Of a DNA stretch of 39,603 nt, positions 16,965 through 25,020 are shown piece by piece. Position numbers and translations under genes: made by a program. How positions within the stretch are numbered: the stretch's first letter is position 1; the number at the start of each line of letters is the position of its first letter. The DNA comes from a virus. The DNA lies in the IMG/VR virus record IMGVR_UViG_3300031951_000452, positions 1 through 39,603 of that record, one strand, 5' to 3'. The notes beneath the pieces were generated by a model, which searched no databases, was not told the origin of the DNA, and saw only the letters and a program-made list of their open reading frames with translations.

Positions 16965-19381
16965 GTCGTCCTCAAGCCAAACGGTGTCTCACCAACGTGA
17001 ATTGCCCTGATACGCGCAGAACCGGTCACAGCAAACTCGAATGTATCTGACCGATATCCCGGTGGCAGGCGGAATATGTCGGAGTTAGACACAGTGACAT
17101 TGCAGACAAGCTGCTTATTAGCCCACAACCTGAAGGACACAGGGTACGATCCCGTTACTTCTTTAAGAGCAGTCGTATTTATCGGTGTGTTAGCCGTTAT
17201 GTTTTGAGCATAGGCAGCAGTAATATCGGGTGTAAAGAATGGATCACCGTTTACCTGCATAGTGTTAAGAGCACCTGAGGTTGTTAGGGTGGCGCTTGTT
17301 GGACCATTCAATGTACCGAGTTCCGTAACCAGTGCGAACAGAGCCGTGTTAATGGTCGGGACCAATAGATTATTAGCAACGATAATTTCAGTATCTTCAC
17401 TTGGCGTTGAGTAGTCGCCAACAACACGCGCAGCACCGAGGTTTATATAGTCCTTGGTGACGATCACCTTAGACTTCCACTCAAGTGGCTGGAGTTCTGT
17501 GCCTAGTTTATCCCATTCAGACAACGTGCCGGACTCGTCTGAGATGTAGTAGAACCTGTTGTACTTACTATCATAATAGGCAGTGGAAAACTCTATCGGG
17601 GTATCGATAAAAAACCCACCGACCTTATCCTCGCGTTCAAAGATAAATGATCCGGCGGAATGGGATGCAAAGTACTTACCCGCATAGAACGACGCAGTTA
17701 TGGTAGTAGAATCTAACTCACTACCCCATGCTTCCCAATCATAAACAAGTTTAGTTACGATATCGATACCGGCGGACGGGTTGTAGATGCCAAGTCCGCC
17801 ATAGGTAGGGAACACAACGCCATACCCTACGTTTACAACTCCACGCTTAGATGTGCATGGGAACGGAGCATCAATACGCGCAGACGCCATGTTAGCTGGT
17901 GTACTACCACTGACAAGATATGGATAGTTGTCTGTCAGGACGATAATAGACCCGGCTATGGGGGATATGGCAACAATAGGCGAATCAAAGATAAGACGGT
18001 ATTTAATAGGCCAAGCCCAAGGTTTCCCGGGTTCAGAGAAGCACAACTCGTTACCGACAAAGCCAGCTAGGATATTGTTCTGGGCAGTAATAAGCCCCTT
18101 CATATCTGCGTCTGGGGCGTCGTAGTACAAAGATGATAATAGGGTTGTCAGACCATTCACATCGTAATCATCTGTGAACGAGGAACCTTCATAGTATCTG
18201 GAATCGGTAGTCTCTGGTTCCGAAACATCCCAGTAAAGAGTACCTGCGGTACAAGCTGTGGTAGCTTTAGTTGATCCAGCAGCGATATAGGTAAACGTAT
18301 ACTCATCCACTACAGACTGCACGGTTACATCAGTTACATCAAAAGTTGCGTCAGCACCCGTACTAAAAGTAGTCCCGGATATCTTGATCTTGTCGCCAAC
18401 GAGAAGGTTGTGATGTTCGGATACCTTCATCGTTACAGTGTTGGATGTACGTGATGCCTGTACCAAACTAAGCGGGAACCAGACTGTCCTCACACGGAAG
18501 TAATCTGTGCCTGAACTAGAGGTGATAGTGCGATACAACCTGAACCCAGTTATGAAATTGTCACCGGCAGGGGCTGCTGTTGGTAGGTTAGTTACAGTTA
18601 TAGTCTGCCCTTCTTTCACATACAGCGTCTCGGACAGATCACTAGGTACAGATTCTTCACCCCAAGGCGTTACCCACGTATAGATATAGTTACGTGTGTT
18701 TGTATTACCGGCGAGGTTTGCAGTTCCGTCTGATTCAGAAGTCGTCCCTACTGCCGTGCCGACGCTGTAGTATGTAAAGGTGGTATCATCTATAACAGTA
18801 ACTTGGGCATTTGTTATATTGAACAACTTACCAACGGCGGATGTAAACCCTGCTATGGTAACTTTCTGCCCAGTATTTAGATCATGGTTACCGGAAGTGA
18901 CGATTGTAGCAGTATTACCGGAGTCTCTAGCATACGACACAATAGTCTGTGAGCTATAAGATGTAGCCGTTGTCACTGGTATCGTAGTCGGTAGTGGGAG
19001 TCCAAGATCATAGTACGCCGCTGGATATACGCCGCTACCATCGACAGCCAGTGCGTAGTTTGTTACCTTCGGAACTCCGTCACCGGTATAATAGATTCGC
19101 TGTTCTTCGTCATTTAGGGTGGTTGTGATAGCAACATCAACATCAGTAGTCCACGACAGCCAACGGTTAATCGTAGGGTCACTCGTATCCCGCATAGGGT
19201 AAATAGTTTTGATATTGCCGTTCCTATTAACGCTACCTACGACTGTTGGTATGCGATACGGAATCAAGTCACCGGAGGATACTTTAGCATTGGACGCAAT
19301 TTGAGCAGCAGCATCTGGTAGCAACTCAGGACTAATCCTAGGTGCTTTCCCTAAAAACTTACTGACTTTAAATGCTGTCAC
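16961..19381 (-). CDS. Tail nozzle / DNA-stabilisation-like protein, 806 aa
   Basis: The start is GTG 19381 with GGGG 7 bases upstream. The N-terminus (FLGKAPRISPELLPDAAAQI, then NAKVSSGDLIPY) has the pattern of podovirus tail tube B/nozzle proteins, which begin with a line about a lattice or pump of parameters from all genes. Residues about 230-260 (TNTRNYIYTWVTPWGEESVP) and 420-560 form beta-propeller-like repeats typical of the family. Two copies of a beta module are inserted at about 150-225 and 305-385, each with a [S/E]xHxLxxGxKxxIxGxT core and an ending TFTY. It should close the short tail and bind fibres. It lies after the endolysin and before core genes. Whether it is closer to T7 gp12 or P22 gp10 cannot be decided by eye. 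Confidence 0.7.
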   Translation of the reverse strand: MTAFKVSKFLGKAPRISPELLPDAAAQIASNAKVSSGDLIPYRIPTVVGSVNRNGNIKTIYPMRDTSDPTINRWLSWTTDVDVAITTTLNDEEQRIYYTGDGVPKVTNYALAVDGSGVYPAAYYDLGLPLPTTIPVTTATSYSSQTIVSYARDSGNTATIVTSGNHDLNTGQKVTIAGFTSAVGKLFNITNAQVTVIDDTTFTYYSVGTAVGTTSESDGTANLAGNTNTRNYIYTWVTPWGEESVPSDLSETLYVKEGQTITVTNLPTAAPAGDNFITGFRLYRTITSSSGTDYFRVRTVWFPLSLVQASRTSNTVTMKVSEHHNLLVGDKIKISGTTFSTGADATFDVTDVTVQSVVDEYTFTYIAAGSTKATTACTAGTLYWDVSEPETTDSRYYEGSSFTDDYDVNGLTTLLSSLYYDAPDADMKGLITAQNNILAGFVGNELCFSEPGKPWAWPIKYRLIFDSPIVAISPIAGSIIVLTDNYPYLVSGSTPANMASARIDAPFPCTSKRGVVNVGYGVVFPTYGGLGIYNPSAGIDIVTKLVYDWEAWGSELDSTTITASFYAGKYFASHSAGSFIFEREDKVGGFFIDTPIEFSTAYYDSKYNRFYYISDESGTLSEWDKLGTELQPLEWKSKVIVTKDYINLGAARVVGDYSTPSEDTEIIVANNLLVPTINTALFALVTELGTLNGPTSATLTTSGALNTMQVNGDPFFTPDITAAYAQNITANTPINTTALKEVTGSYPVSFRLWANKQLVCNVTVSNSDIFRLPPGYRSDTFEFAVTGSARIRAIHVGETPFGLRTT

Positions 19382-19385
19382 TTTA

Positions 19386-19985
19386 CTACCCCGTAAACTT
19401 AGTGTAGGCGGCTGCTAGCTTAACATCATATTGGTTCTTTGCATAGCCGGGACCATTATAACCTTTAGCAAATCCCGCCCAATCCAGTGCTTGCATTTTT
19501 GGTAGAAGACCAGATGTTTTGATGAATCCCGCCATATGACGCAACTGGCTTACCTCAGCATCCATAGCTTGCTTAACCATTTGATCGACTGAAGCGCATC
19601 CTACCATCTTAAAGTTAGAACCCATGACTTGGCCTAACCCCCAAGATGTTGACAGGAGTGCTGCGTCCGCGTCGATATCATAAGCCGCAGCAATCTCCGC
19701 ATACACAGCGTCTGACCCCTTTGGGTATGGCTTCTCCCCCCACTTAGGGTATGCAAGTCCCATAGCGACGGCCTGATCCAACTCAACAGGTTTTGCCTTG
19801 AGGTGCTTGAAGAAGTGATGGCGCTCAAACAAAGCTTTAGGACGCCCAGCTTTGTCAAACCCAGAACCGGCAGACTCCACAGAGAGGACAGCACGAAGAG
19901 CGGCCTCCTCAACACCGATCTCTGCTGCTACGGTAGCGACATCTTCTGGCTGCATAGGTAGTGCAGCGCCCTTAAAACCATCCAT
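19386..19985 (-). CDS. Endolysin, N-acetylmuramidase (DUF3380-like)
   Basis: ATG 19985 is preferred because AAAGGA lies 6 bases before it; an ATG at 19991 overlaps the holin stop but has no spacing from that site. The protein of 199 residues matches the N-acetylmuramidase family throughout: VLSVESAGSGFDKAGRPKAL then FERHHFFKHL gives the two acidic residues near 37 and 54. GLGQVMGSNFKMVG and AFAKGYNGPGYAKNQY-like segments (here DWAGFAKGYNGPGYAKNQYD) complete the fold. It cleaves glycan strands at lysis. It lacks a signal peptide, so it needs the holin encoded just upstream. The family usually has about 170-270 residues, so this is a single-domain full-length member. Confidence 0.88.
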   Translation of the reverse strand: MDGFKGAALPMQPEDVATVAAEIGVEEAALRAVLSVESAGSGFDKAGRPKALFERHHFFKHLKAKPVELDQAVAMGLAYPKWGEKPYPKGSDAVYAEIAAAYDIDADAALLSTSWGLGQVMGSNFKMVGCASVDQMVKQAMDAEVSQLRHMAGFIKTSGLLPKMQALDWAGFAKGYNGPGYAKNQYDVKLAAAYTKFTG

Positions 19986-19987
19986 CG

Positions 19988-20515
19988 TCATTCCTTTGGT
20001 GTCGAGTTATAAATCATCTGGTCTTTCTTCTGAGAGCCGGACGAAGAGCCGAAGTAGAAAGCAATGATGCCGCCCCAAGCTGTTTGTAGTGCGCCGAGGA
20101 GTAGCAGCAATGCCTCATTCCCTGTTGTCGGTAGTCCATAGATCAGTATGTAAATCATAATAGAGAAAAATCCAACTGTAACTCCGATAGCCAAAGCCCG
20201 TGGAATCCAGTCTTTTGTTTCTTTCTGCATATCGCGGGCAGAAGCACGATCATCAGCAGCGATGCGTTCTAAATCAATGTCGAGGCTTTTCATTCTGACT
20301 TTGAAATCGGCGTCAATTTTCTTGACTACCGAAAGCTGCTCAGGGGAAGCCGATGATAGAGCCGCAGAGAGTTCTTCCGCAGTTCCATTTTCATTACCCA
20401 GCAACGCTTGAGATAAAGCCTTCACACCCATACCAGCAAGCGGACCGCCGAGCGCGGTAGCAATACTAGGTGCAATAGAGCCGAGTAGCGGCCCGAATGT
20501 TTTAAGTAGGTCCAT
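19988..20515 (-). CDS. Holin (3TM superfamily-like), 175 aa
   Basis: ATG 20515 has GGAGG with a 5-base spacer; the start overlaps the previous gene by 14 bases. Residues 1-35 are an amphipathic Gly/Ala helix (LLGSIAPSIATALGGPLAGM). A charged stretch with KKIDADFKVRMKSLDIDLER follows, then DDRASARDMQKETKDWIPRA. Two membrane helices come next (about 118-142 and 147-168), ending in a basic tail GSSSGSQKKDQ. This is the layout of the phage Holin-of-3TMs family. It should permeabilise the inner membrane and release the muramidase encoded immediately downstream. Confidence 0.8.
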   Translation of the reverse strand: MDLLKTFGPLLGSIAPSIATALGGPLAGMGVKALSQALLGNENGTAEELSAALSSASPEQLSVVKKIDADFKVRMKSLDIDLERIAADDRASARDMQKETKDWIPRALAIGVTVGFFSIMIYILIYGLPTTGNEALLLLLGALQTAWGGIIAFYFGSSSGSQKKDQMIYNSTPKE

Positions 20516-20756
20516 CTTTACCTCCGGTTGATTTGGAACCAAGCATGATTCCAGATAGTGTTCCTGTCAGGAATGTTGCGATTGGGGCGATTAACTTGAA
20601 AAATTCTTGGTCGTTTGGAGCCTGCCCATCAATCGGCTGTACAACAAATATCAGGCTGTAGAGCACTGCAAAGACGGTTCCAGTTAAGGTCAAGCACAGG
20701 CTGATGCCAATGACGAACTGGAGAAGGGCGTGGAGTTCATCCTCTTTAATTCTCAT
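20502..20756 (-). CDS. Small two-helix membrane protein, possible holin partner, 84 aa
   Basis: ATG 20756 overlaps the preceding stop as ATGA and has GGTGG 4 bases upstream, which favours it over an upstream ATG. Two membrane segments are clear: about 11-38 (FVIGISLCLTLTGTVFAVLY) and about 55-76 (LIAPIATFLTGTLSGIMLGS). The N-terminus is charged and the tail is short and polar. Next to the holin and muramidase it could be a second holin or antiholin. No family name is certain. Confidence 0.6.
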   Translation of the reverse strand: MRIKEDELHALLQFVIGISLCLTLTGTVFAVLYSLIFVVQPIDGQAPNDQEFFKLIAPIATFLTGTLSGIMLGSKSTGGKDGPT

Positions 20757-20935
20757 CTTGCCACCGATCCGCATGGATTTCGTTTTAACGTATCAGCAGT
20801 ACACGTTCCAGATGCGGTGCAGATAGGTGGATTGCACTCGGCACTGTCCCAGTTAGCAGGGTCTTGACACGGGTATCGGTAGCGGTCTTCGCACCCTGCC
20901 AAAGCAATTAGCGTGATGATAAGAAAGTATTTCAT
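20753..20935 (-). CDS. Small cysteine-rich lipoprotein, possible outer-membrane spanin
   Basis: ATG 20935 overlaps the upstream stop as ATGA. Residues 1-15 (MKYFLIITLIALAGC) are a lipoprotein signal peptide with lipobox LAGC and the lipidated Cys at 15. The mature part of 45 residues holds five further Cys (for example YPCQDPANWDSAECNPPIC), so disulfides in the periplasm or outer membrane are likely. In a lysis cassette a short lipoprotein suggests an Rz1-like o-spanin, with the upstream 156-residue membrane protein as possible partner. However, the Pro content is lower than in Rz1, and the upstream protein has its membrane helix at the wrong end for an Rz. Confidence 0.6.
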   Translation of the reverse strand: MKYFLIITLIALAGCEDRYRYPCQDPANWDSAECNPPICTASGTCTADTLKRNPCGSVAR

Positions 20936-21402
20936 TTTTGGGTAAACACCACCATCCCGATACCGACACATACAGAGAACAATATAACTGCACCGATTAA
21001 CCAAAGACCCATAATCAAGTCTTTGCGGTTTTCCTCAGCTTCTTTCATTGCTGCTGCGGCTTGACGAGCCGCCTCTTTCCTCATTTCGGTAACCTCTTTT
21101 TGGATAGAGGTCCACGCAGCGATGCCATATGCACCTACAAATAAGTTGCGGGTATCCAACTGAAGCTGCTGTGCTTTAGCCTTAAGCGTATATAACTTTA
21201 TGGCTTCGGCTTCATACTCAGCTTGAGATTGGAATAGTTTTTTCTTTCGCTTACCTGATGTAAGTTGAGTGATCTGGGCGATACGCCCAAATAAACTACC
21301 AACCTTTTCGGCAACATCCAACATCTCATGGCCGGAATCTACAGCACCTTTAATGCCGTTATACAACGCCGTAGCTCCAGCAATGAGAGTGAATGGGTCC
21401 AT
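20932..21402 (-). CDS. Membrane-anchored coiled-coil protein of the lysis block, 156 aa
   Basis: ATG 21402 begins one base after the TGA of the tiny upstream gene. Residues 1-50 are a Gly/Ala amphipathic region (PFTLIAGATALYNGIKGAVD). Residues about 52-125 are highly charged helix (KRKKKLFQSQAEYEAEAIKL; later KEAARQAAAAMKEAEENRKD). Residues about 130-152 are one membrane helix (LIGAVILFSVCVGIGMVVF) close to the C-terminus. Its helical stalk next to a lipoprotein gene recalls a spanin, but orientation would be reversed. A membrane-tethered lysis regulator or superinfection protein is equally possible. Confidence 0.55.
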   Translation of the reverse strand: MDPFTLIAGATALYNGIKGAVDSGHEMLDVAEKVGSLFGRIAQITQLTSGKRKKKLFQSQAEYEAEAIKLYTLKAKAQQLQLDTRNLFVGAYGIAAWTSIQKEVTEMRKEAARQAAAAMKEAEENRKDLIMGLWLIGAVILFSVCVGIGMVVFTQK

Positions 21403-21403
21403 A

Positions 21404-21562
21404 TCACATCTTCTTCTTCATCTTTGGCTTAACCATGCCGCCTTTTTTCATACCGTATTCCATCTTCTCTTTCATAGGCGTCTCTTTGCCTTCATGCTTT
21501 TTCATCATACCTTTAGATGAGTACTTCTCTTTACCGCCGTATTCCATGATCATCTTAGCCAT
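21404..21562 (-). CDS. Very small Lys/Met-rich protein, 52 aa
   Basis: Read directly from the gap between two larger genes: ATG 21562 four bases after the upstream stop codon, GGGG about 8 bases before it, TGA at 21404-21406. The product is 52 residues with about 17 Lys and 12 Met, starts MAKMIMEYGGKEKYSSKGMM and ends MKKGGMVKPKMKKKM. It repeats the MEYG motif (near residues 6 and 34), and its GGMV tail recalls the GGMV motifs of two larger structural proteins in this phage. It fills the gap exactly with 1-3 base spacing, which supports it as a real gene. The function is unknown; a nucleic-acid-binding or assembly peptide is possible. Confidence 0.65.
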   Translation of the reverse strand: MAKMIMEYGGKEKYSSKGMMKKHEGKETPMKEKMEYGMKKGGMVKPKMKKKM

Positions 21563-21565
21563 AGT

Positions 21566-21745
21566 TCAAACCCCTTTCATAATTATAGTAGCGAGTATGC
21601 CAGCCATACCTAGGATCAATGCTGCGGCTGCGTTAAGCATGATCTTCTCTAACCTATCCACACGCGTTATAAACGTATTGTAACGTTCTGCACAGACCGC
21701 TTCATGTGTAAGGAGCTGCTTTTCAATTTCTGCTGAGGTAGCCAC
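21566..21745 (-). CDS. XhlA-like small membrane protein, 59 aa
   Basis: The best start is GTG 21745: AAGGAG ends 6 bases before it, while two in-frame ATGs just upstream fall against or inside the ribosome site. The site itself is built from the stop codon of the fibre gene (TAAGGAG). The N-terminal 35 residues are charged helix (SAEIEKQLLTHEAVCAERYN and RVDRLEKI). A single membrane helix follows (AAAALILGMAGILATIIM). This is the topology of XhlA-type lysis-associated proteins. A role as holin accessory is inferred from that and from its neighbours. Confidence 0.6.
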   Translation of the reverse strand: MATSAEIEKQLLTHEAVCAERYNTFITRVDRLEKIMLNAAAALILGMAGILATIIMKGV

Positions 21746-21755
21746 CATCATCTCC

Positions 21756-23093
21756 TTATACATAGACTGTAACAATTACACGACCGTTGCCGCCAGCGCC
21801 GCCGTTGCCAAGTTCTGAACCTCCCCCGCCACCGGCAGGAGTTGTCCCGTTGGAACCAGTACCTGAATCTGTAGCGCCGTCCCCGCCGCTTCCGCCGTAT
21901 AGACTAGTACCGCGAACAGAACCGTTGTTGGCTTGTGAACCGTTGTACCCTCCGCCGCCTCCGCCGCCACCAAAAACAGCAAAGCCGCCTGTACTTTCAG
22001 TACCGGATACAGCACCGCCATTTCCGCCGCCTCCGCCTCCGCCTCCAAATACGCTACGGGCATCATTGCCAAAGCCCCAAGGAATATTACCGACTGCGGC
22101 TGCGGCTGTTGCTGGGAAGTCTGTATATGCTGTGTTGAGAACACCGCGTTGAGTAGAAGTAGCCACAGCACTTCCTGAACTATTAAACGCCCCATGCCCT
22201 CCGCCAATAGCACCGCCAGCTCCGGGAGAAGTTGAAGTCCCGCTAACTCCGGCAGACATCTCTCCGCCGCCTCCGCCTCCGCCGCCTCCAACAGCACCGC
22301 CTCCGCCGCCCCCAGCGTAAGCGGTTACGTAAGCACCGAATGTAGTATTCTCTCCGGCGGTTCCGGCTGTATTAGATGCTGCTGAACCCGCTCCGCCTCC
22401 TCCTACAACGACAGATACAGTTGATGTCACGTCAGCCAAACTCATCCAGCGTTCAAGATACCCACCACCGCCACCGCCGCTTCCGCCTCCACCTGAAGCT
22501 GCTCTACCTCCGCCGCCACCGCCGCCCCAGCATTGGATACGTATAAGAGACCCGGCACTTGTGGGTTTAGTCCAAGTCTGGGTAGCGCCTGAAGTTGTGA
22601 ACGCAAAAGTATCTGTCTGGACGATACCGTTTGTCTCGGTGAGTGCTGTGATTCTACCTTTAGAATTTATAGTGGCTGTGAGGAACTTACCTAAACCACC
22701 GACTGGACCGATTGCACTAACGATATTATCCAGCTTACCATTTGTTACAGACAGGTCTGTATAGTCCGCAGTGATAAGAAGCCGGTTTGGTAGTTCGTTA
22801 AATAGTGCAGCCACTGGGCGGAGTTCTACTCTGTCACCTGCAGTAAACGTAGTTGCTGTCGTACCATCTTGACTACGAACGATTGTGAATACGTCAGTCG
22901 ATCTATCAGTAACTTTTACAATCTCGGTAACGCCGCTGGACTTGATAAGAGTAACATAAAAGTAATTACCGGAAGCAACAGACGCAGATGGAAACCTAGC
23001 TCCATGACCAGAAGCCACGGTCATGGTTGTGGCTACAGAGGTTAACGCGCTGAAGAGCGTACTAAAAGCATTATTGGCTACTTGGACGCCCAT
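21756..23093 (-). CDS. Tail fibre with glycine-rich receptor-binding domain
   Basis: ATG 23093 follows GGAG with 7-base spacing. Residues 1-100 are the anchor module shared with the two other fibres (VANNAFSTL, TVASGHGARFP, VFTIVRSQDGT, GDRVELRP). Residues about 100-185 are a linker ending in WTKPTSAGSLIRIQCWGGGG. The rest is dominated by long Gly runs of up to ten separated by short polar turns. Such Gly-rich domains occur at fibre tips and adhesins of other phages, where polyglycine-type helices pack to expose variable loops. It is the most likely host-recognition tip of the particle. The GC-rich Gly codons make a run of CCG/CCT repeats on the other strand that is prone to recombination or slippage. 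Confidence 0.8.
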   Translation of the reverse strand: MGVQVANNAFSTLFSALTSVATTMTVASGHGARFPSASVASGNYFYVTLIKSSGVTEIVKVTDRSTDVFTIVRSQDGTTATTFTAGDRVELRPVAALFNELPNRLLITADYTDLSVTNGKLDNIVSAIGPVGGLGKFLTATINSKGRITALTETNGIVQTDTFAFTTSGATQTWTKPTSAGSLIRIQCWGGGGGGGRAASGGGGSGGGGGGYLERWMSLADVTSTVSVVVGGGGAGSAASNTAGTAGENTTFGAYVTAYAGGGGGGAVGGGGGGGGGEMSAGVSGTSTSPGAGGAIGGGHGAFNSSGSAVATSTQRGVLNTAYTDFPATAAAAVGNIPWGFGNDARSVFGGGGGGGGNGGAVSGTESTGGFAVFGGGGGGGGYNGSQANNGSVRGTSLYGGSGGDGATDSGTGSNGTTPAGGGGGSELGNGGAGGNGRVIVTVYV

Positions 23094-23097
23094 TAGA

Positions 23098-23409
23098 TCA
23101 CTCCGGCTTTGGGTACTTAGCTTTTACGGTAAGGCAGTCAGATATGTACTGGTTCATCTGACCCTGATCATTCTTAACAACGGCATCAAGATAGTCAAAT
23201 ATTGGCGGGTACTCAGCAGCGCGTTTACGTGAGTATTCATTCCGGTCCCATGCAGCCTGAAGGCGATCAACTTCTGCTAGGAGCGCCGCTTCTTCAGGTT
23301 TATCAATCTGAATATCAAGCCAGACAAGACCGGAATAATCCGACCCGTGCAACCGCCAAGTTGCGTTGGGACAAAGAGACTGAATCGCATGAGTAATATC
23401 GTACCTCAT
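23098..23409 (-). CDS. Fibre-associated protein with tail-assembly-like C-terminus, 103 aa
   Basis: ATG 23409 overlaps the fibre stop as ATGA, with AGGAG 8 bases upstream. The sequence starts with a short beta part (SLCPNATWRLHGSDYSGLVW), then an acidic helix (EEAALLAEVDRLQAAWDRNE). It ends with EYPPIFDYLDAVVKNDQGQM and KAKYPKPE. The YPxIxDxLDA tail recurs in small proteins placed beside fibre genes of many phages (XkdW-like/tail assembly). It lies between two fibres, so it is probably a fibre chaperone or connector. Confidence 0.6.
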   Translation of the reverse strand: MRYDITHAIQSLCPNATWRLHGSDYSGLVWLDIQIDKPEEAALLAEVDRLQAAWDRNEYSRKRAAEYPPIFDYLDAVVKNDQGQMNQYISDCLTVKAKYPKPE

Positions 23410-24422
23410 TGCGTGATCTCCTGAATGATTAGATAGCTTGTGACAAGTTCATAGTCTGCCGCCCCAGCATTAGTATTGTTCACCGCACGATTTTGATAGA
23501 AAGTTCTAGCGGCTGTACCGGATGTTCTAAACCAAAACGTATAGGAGATTGCAGACGTTGTAGCAGGAGAGTCAACATATGCCATATACCTATGTTGAGG
23601 TGTGGAAGCAGCATTGGCGTCGTAAAAATCTGGCATCCAACCGGACCAGTAGTCAGAACTTGTAGAGTTAATACCTATTTTAGTCCCGTTTCGTTTTATA
23701 TGGAAGGTATTACCGTCGCTAGTTTCACCTGATAACCCCCACCCTATGAGTACTTTACTAGTAGAAAATTTTGGGGTGAAACTAGAAGCAAAACTTGAAA
23801 TCTCGGCTTCTCCGCCTGCCCCTGCGGCTGAATAGGTCGTAACGGCATCAACAAACAATGTCTGGGTTTGGATGATCATACCCGGTGCCACGATTGAACC
23901 TACTGTTGCTCCGGTTACAGAACCTAACCCCGTAGTAGTAATCTTATGTCCTGTCGGAACATTGATAACATTGGATGGCCCGCGCAGTTCAGGCACAATG
24001 AGAGTACCCGACATCGTATCGCCGGTTTTCTTAACGACTTCCTGAACCTGTGGAACTTGAGTAGTTATTGCTCCAGATGGGACAGCGAGTGCGCCAGTAA
24101 GAGTGCCTCCGCCTAAAGATAGCTTATCGTCAAACAATGCGGCAGTGGGACGTAGCTCAATTCGATCACCGGCAGTGTAGGCACTGGCTGCAGTCCCATC
24201 TTGACCACGGAGAATTGTAAAAACATCCGTAGCCCTAGCTGTTACTTTAACAACTTCATATTGATTGGAGCTATTGATAAGGGTGGCATAGAAGAAATTA
24301 CCGCTTGAGATAGTTGGAAACCGAGCACCCTCTCCGCTAGCCACGGTAAGGCTAGTGGCCCCCGAAGCAATACTTGAGAGCAGCGTACTGAAAGCATTGT
24401 TCTTAACAAGTGCGATTCCCAT
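23406..24422 (-). CDS. Tail fibre paralogue with C-terminal beta-sandwich-like head, 338 aa
   Basis: ATG 24422 follows TAAGGA with 6-base spacing. Residues 1-102 are the shared anchor (NNAFSTLLSSIASGATSLTV, FTILRGQDGT, GDRIELRPTAALFDDKLSL). Residues about 103-150 are a linker with VVKKTGDTMSGTLIVPEL, a motif common in phage fibre shafts. Residues about 190-338 are a beta-rich head (VLIGWGLSGETSDGNTFHIK; TFWFRTSGTAARTFYQN) with no recognised enzyme motif. It is probably one of three interchangeable or co-assembled fibres. A 64-base gap before it holds its ribosome site and no other clear signal. Confidence 0.75.
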   Translation of the reverse strand: MGIALVKNNAFSTLLSSIASGATSLTVASGEGARFPTISSGNFFYATLINSSNQYEVVKVTARATDVFTILRGQDGTAASAYTAGDRIELRPTAALFDDKLSLGGGTLTGALAVPSGAITTQVPQVQEVVKKTGDTMSGTLIVPELRGPSNVINVPTGHKITTTGLGSVTGATVGSIVAPGMIIQTQTLFVDAVTTYSAAGAGGEAEISSFASSFTPKFSTSKVLIGWGLSGETSDGNTFHIKRNGTKIGINSTSSDYWSGWMPDFYDANAASTPQHRYMAYVDSPATTSAISYTFWFRTSGTAARTFYQNRAVNNTNAGAADYELVTSYLIIQEITQ

Positions 24423-24486
24423 AGTGATTCCTTATCACAGATAGACAGTAAGGCTAATAGTTTTTAGTTTGTTAAGTTCCATCAGA

Positions 24487-25020
24487 TCACTCGTACATAA
24501 TGTTGATAGTGCCAGCGTCAAAGGCTCCGGTAGAGGTTAGCGTTACTTGTGCCCGGTCAAGAACCCCAGAAGTAGTTTTTGAAGCCGCAACCATAAACGC
24601 CGCATCAGTAGTCCCAGAATCTCTAAAAAATGTGCCTTGAGCAACCCATAAATTGCCAGAGACATTGGTTATGATTAACGCACCGTTCAGGGTATCAGCA
24701 GCAGCGGAAATACTCCCAAGTATTATATATTGATCAGATGCAGCAGCGTTTGCGGCAGGGACGGTAGTAGTAACACCATACCCACCAACATAACCAGTTG
24801 CTTCAAAACTACCTGAACCAATTCTAACGCCTATGTTTGACGCTGTTGTAGTCAAACTAACACCACCAAGCATCACAGTAATACGCTTTACCCATGACGG
24901 TATGTCCGTAAAGTTAATGCTAGTACCTGACGTAGATGCCTGAGCCGTAGCAGAGGTAAGCCCCAGTACCGCGCCTGAGTTAATCGTAACGCTTGCGCTG
25001 CCATCAATTGTTACGGTCAT
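24487..25020 (-). CDS. Putative fibre subunit or head-fibre domain protein, 177 aa
   Basis: ATG 25020 overlaps the upstream stop as ATGA, with AGGAG 7 bases upstream. The sequence is Ser/Thr/Ala/Gly-rich and beta-like (SASVTINSGAVLGLTSATAQ; FTDIPSWVKRITVMLGGVSL) and ends with ITNVSGNLWVAQGTFFRDSG and TSTGAFDAGTINIMYE. The WVKRITVMLGG segment and GTINIMYE ending recall receptor-binding domains found as separate genes or fibre C-termini in environmental phages. It has no anchor module of its own, so it may attach to a fibre shaft. It belongs to the run of three short genes between fibres one and two. Confidence 0.5.
   Translation of the reverse strand: MTVTIDGSASVTINSGAVLGLTSATAQASTSGTSINFTDIPSWVKRITVMLGGVSLTTTASNIGVRIGSGSFEATGYVGGYGVTTTVPAANAAASDQYIILGSISAAADTLNGALIITNVSGNLWVAQGTFFRDSGTTDAAFMVAASKTTSGVLDRAQVTLTSTGAFDAGTINIMYE

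Noticed and set aside
21787-22152. Proline-rich + strand frame opposite the Gly-rich fibre
   Set aside because: It is the complementary reading of Gly codons (CCG/CCC/CCT/CCA) and has no independent gene signals.
24435-24482. 15-codon frame (MELNKLKTISLTVYL) before the 338-residue fibre
   Set aside because: No clear ribosome site and no regulatory hairpin accompany it; leader-peptide control cannot be supported.
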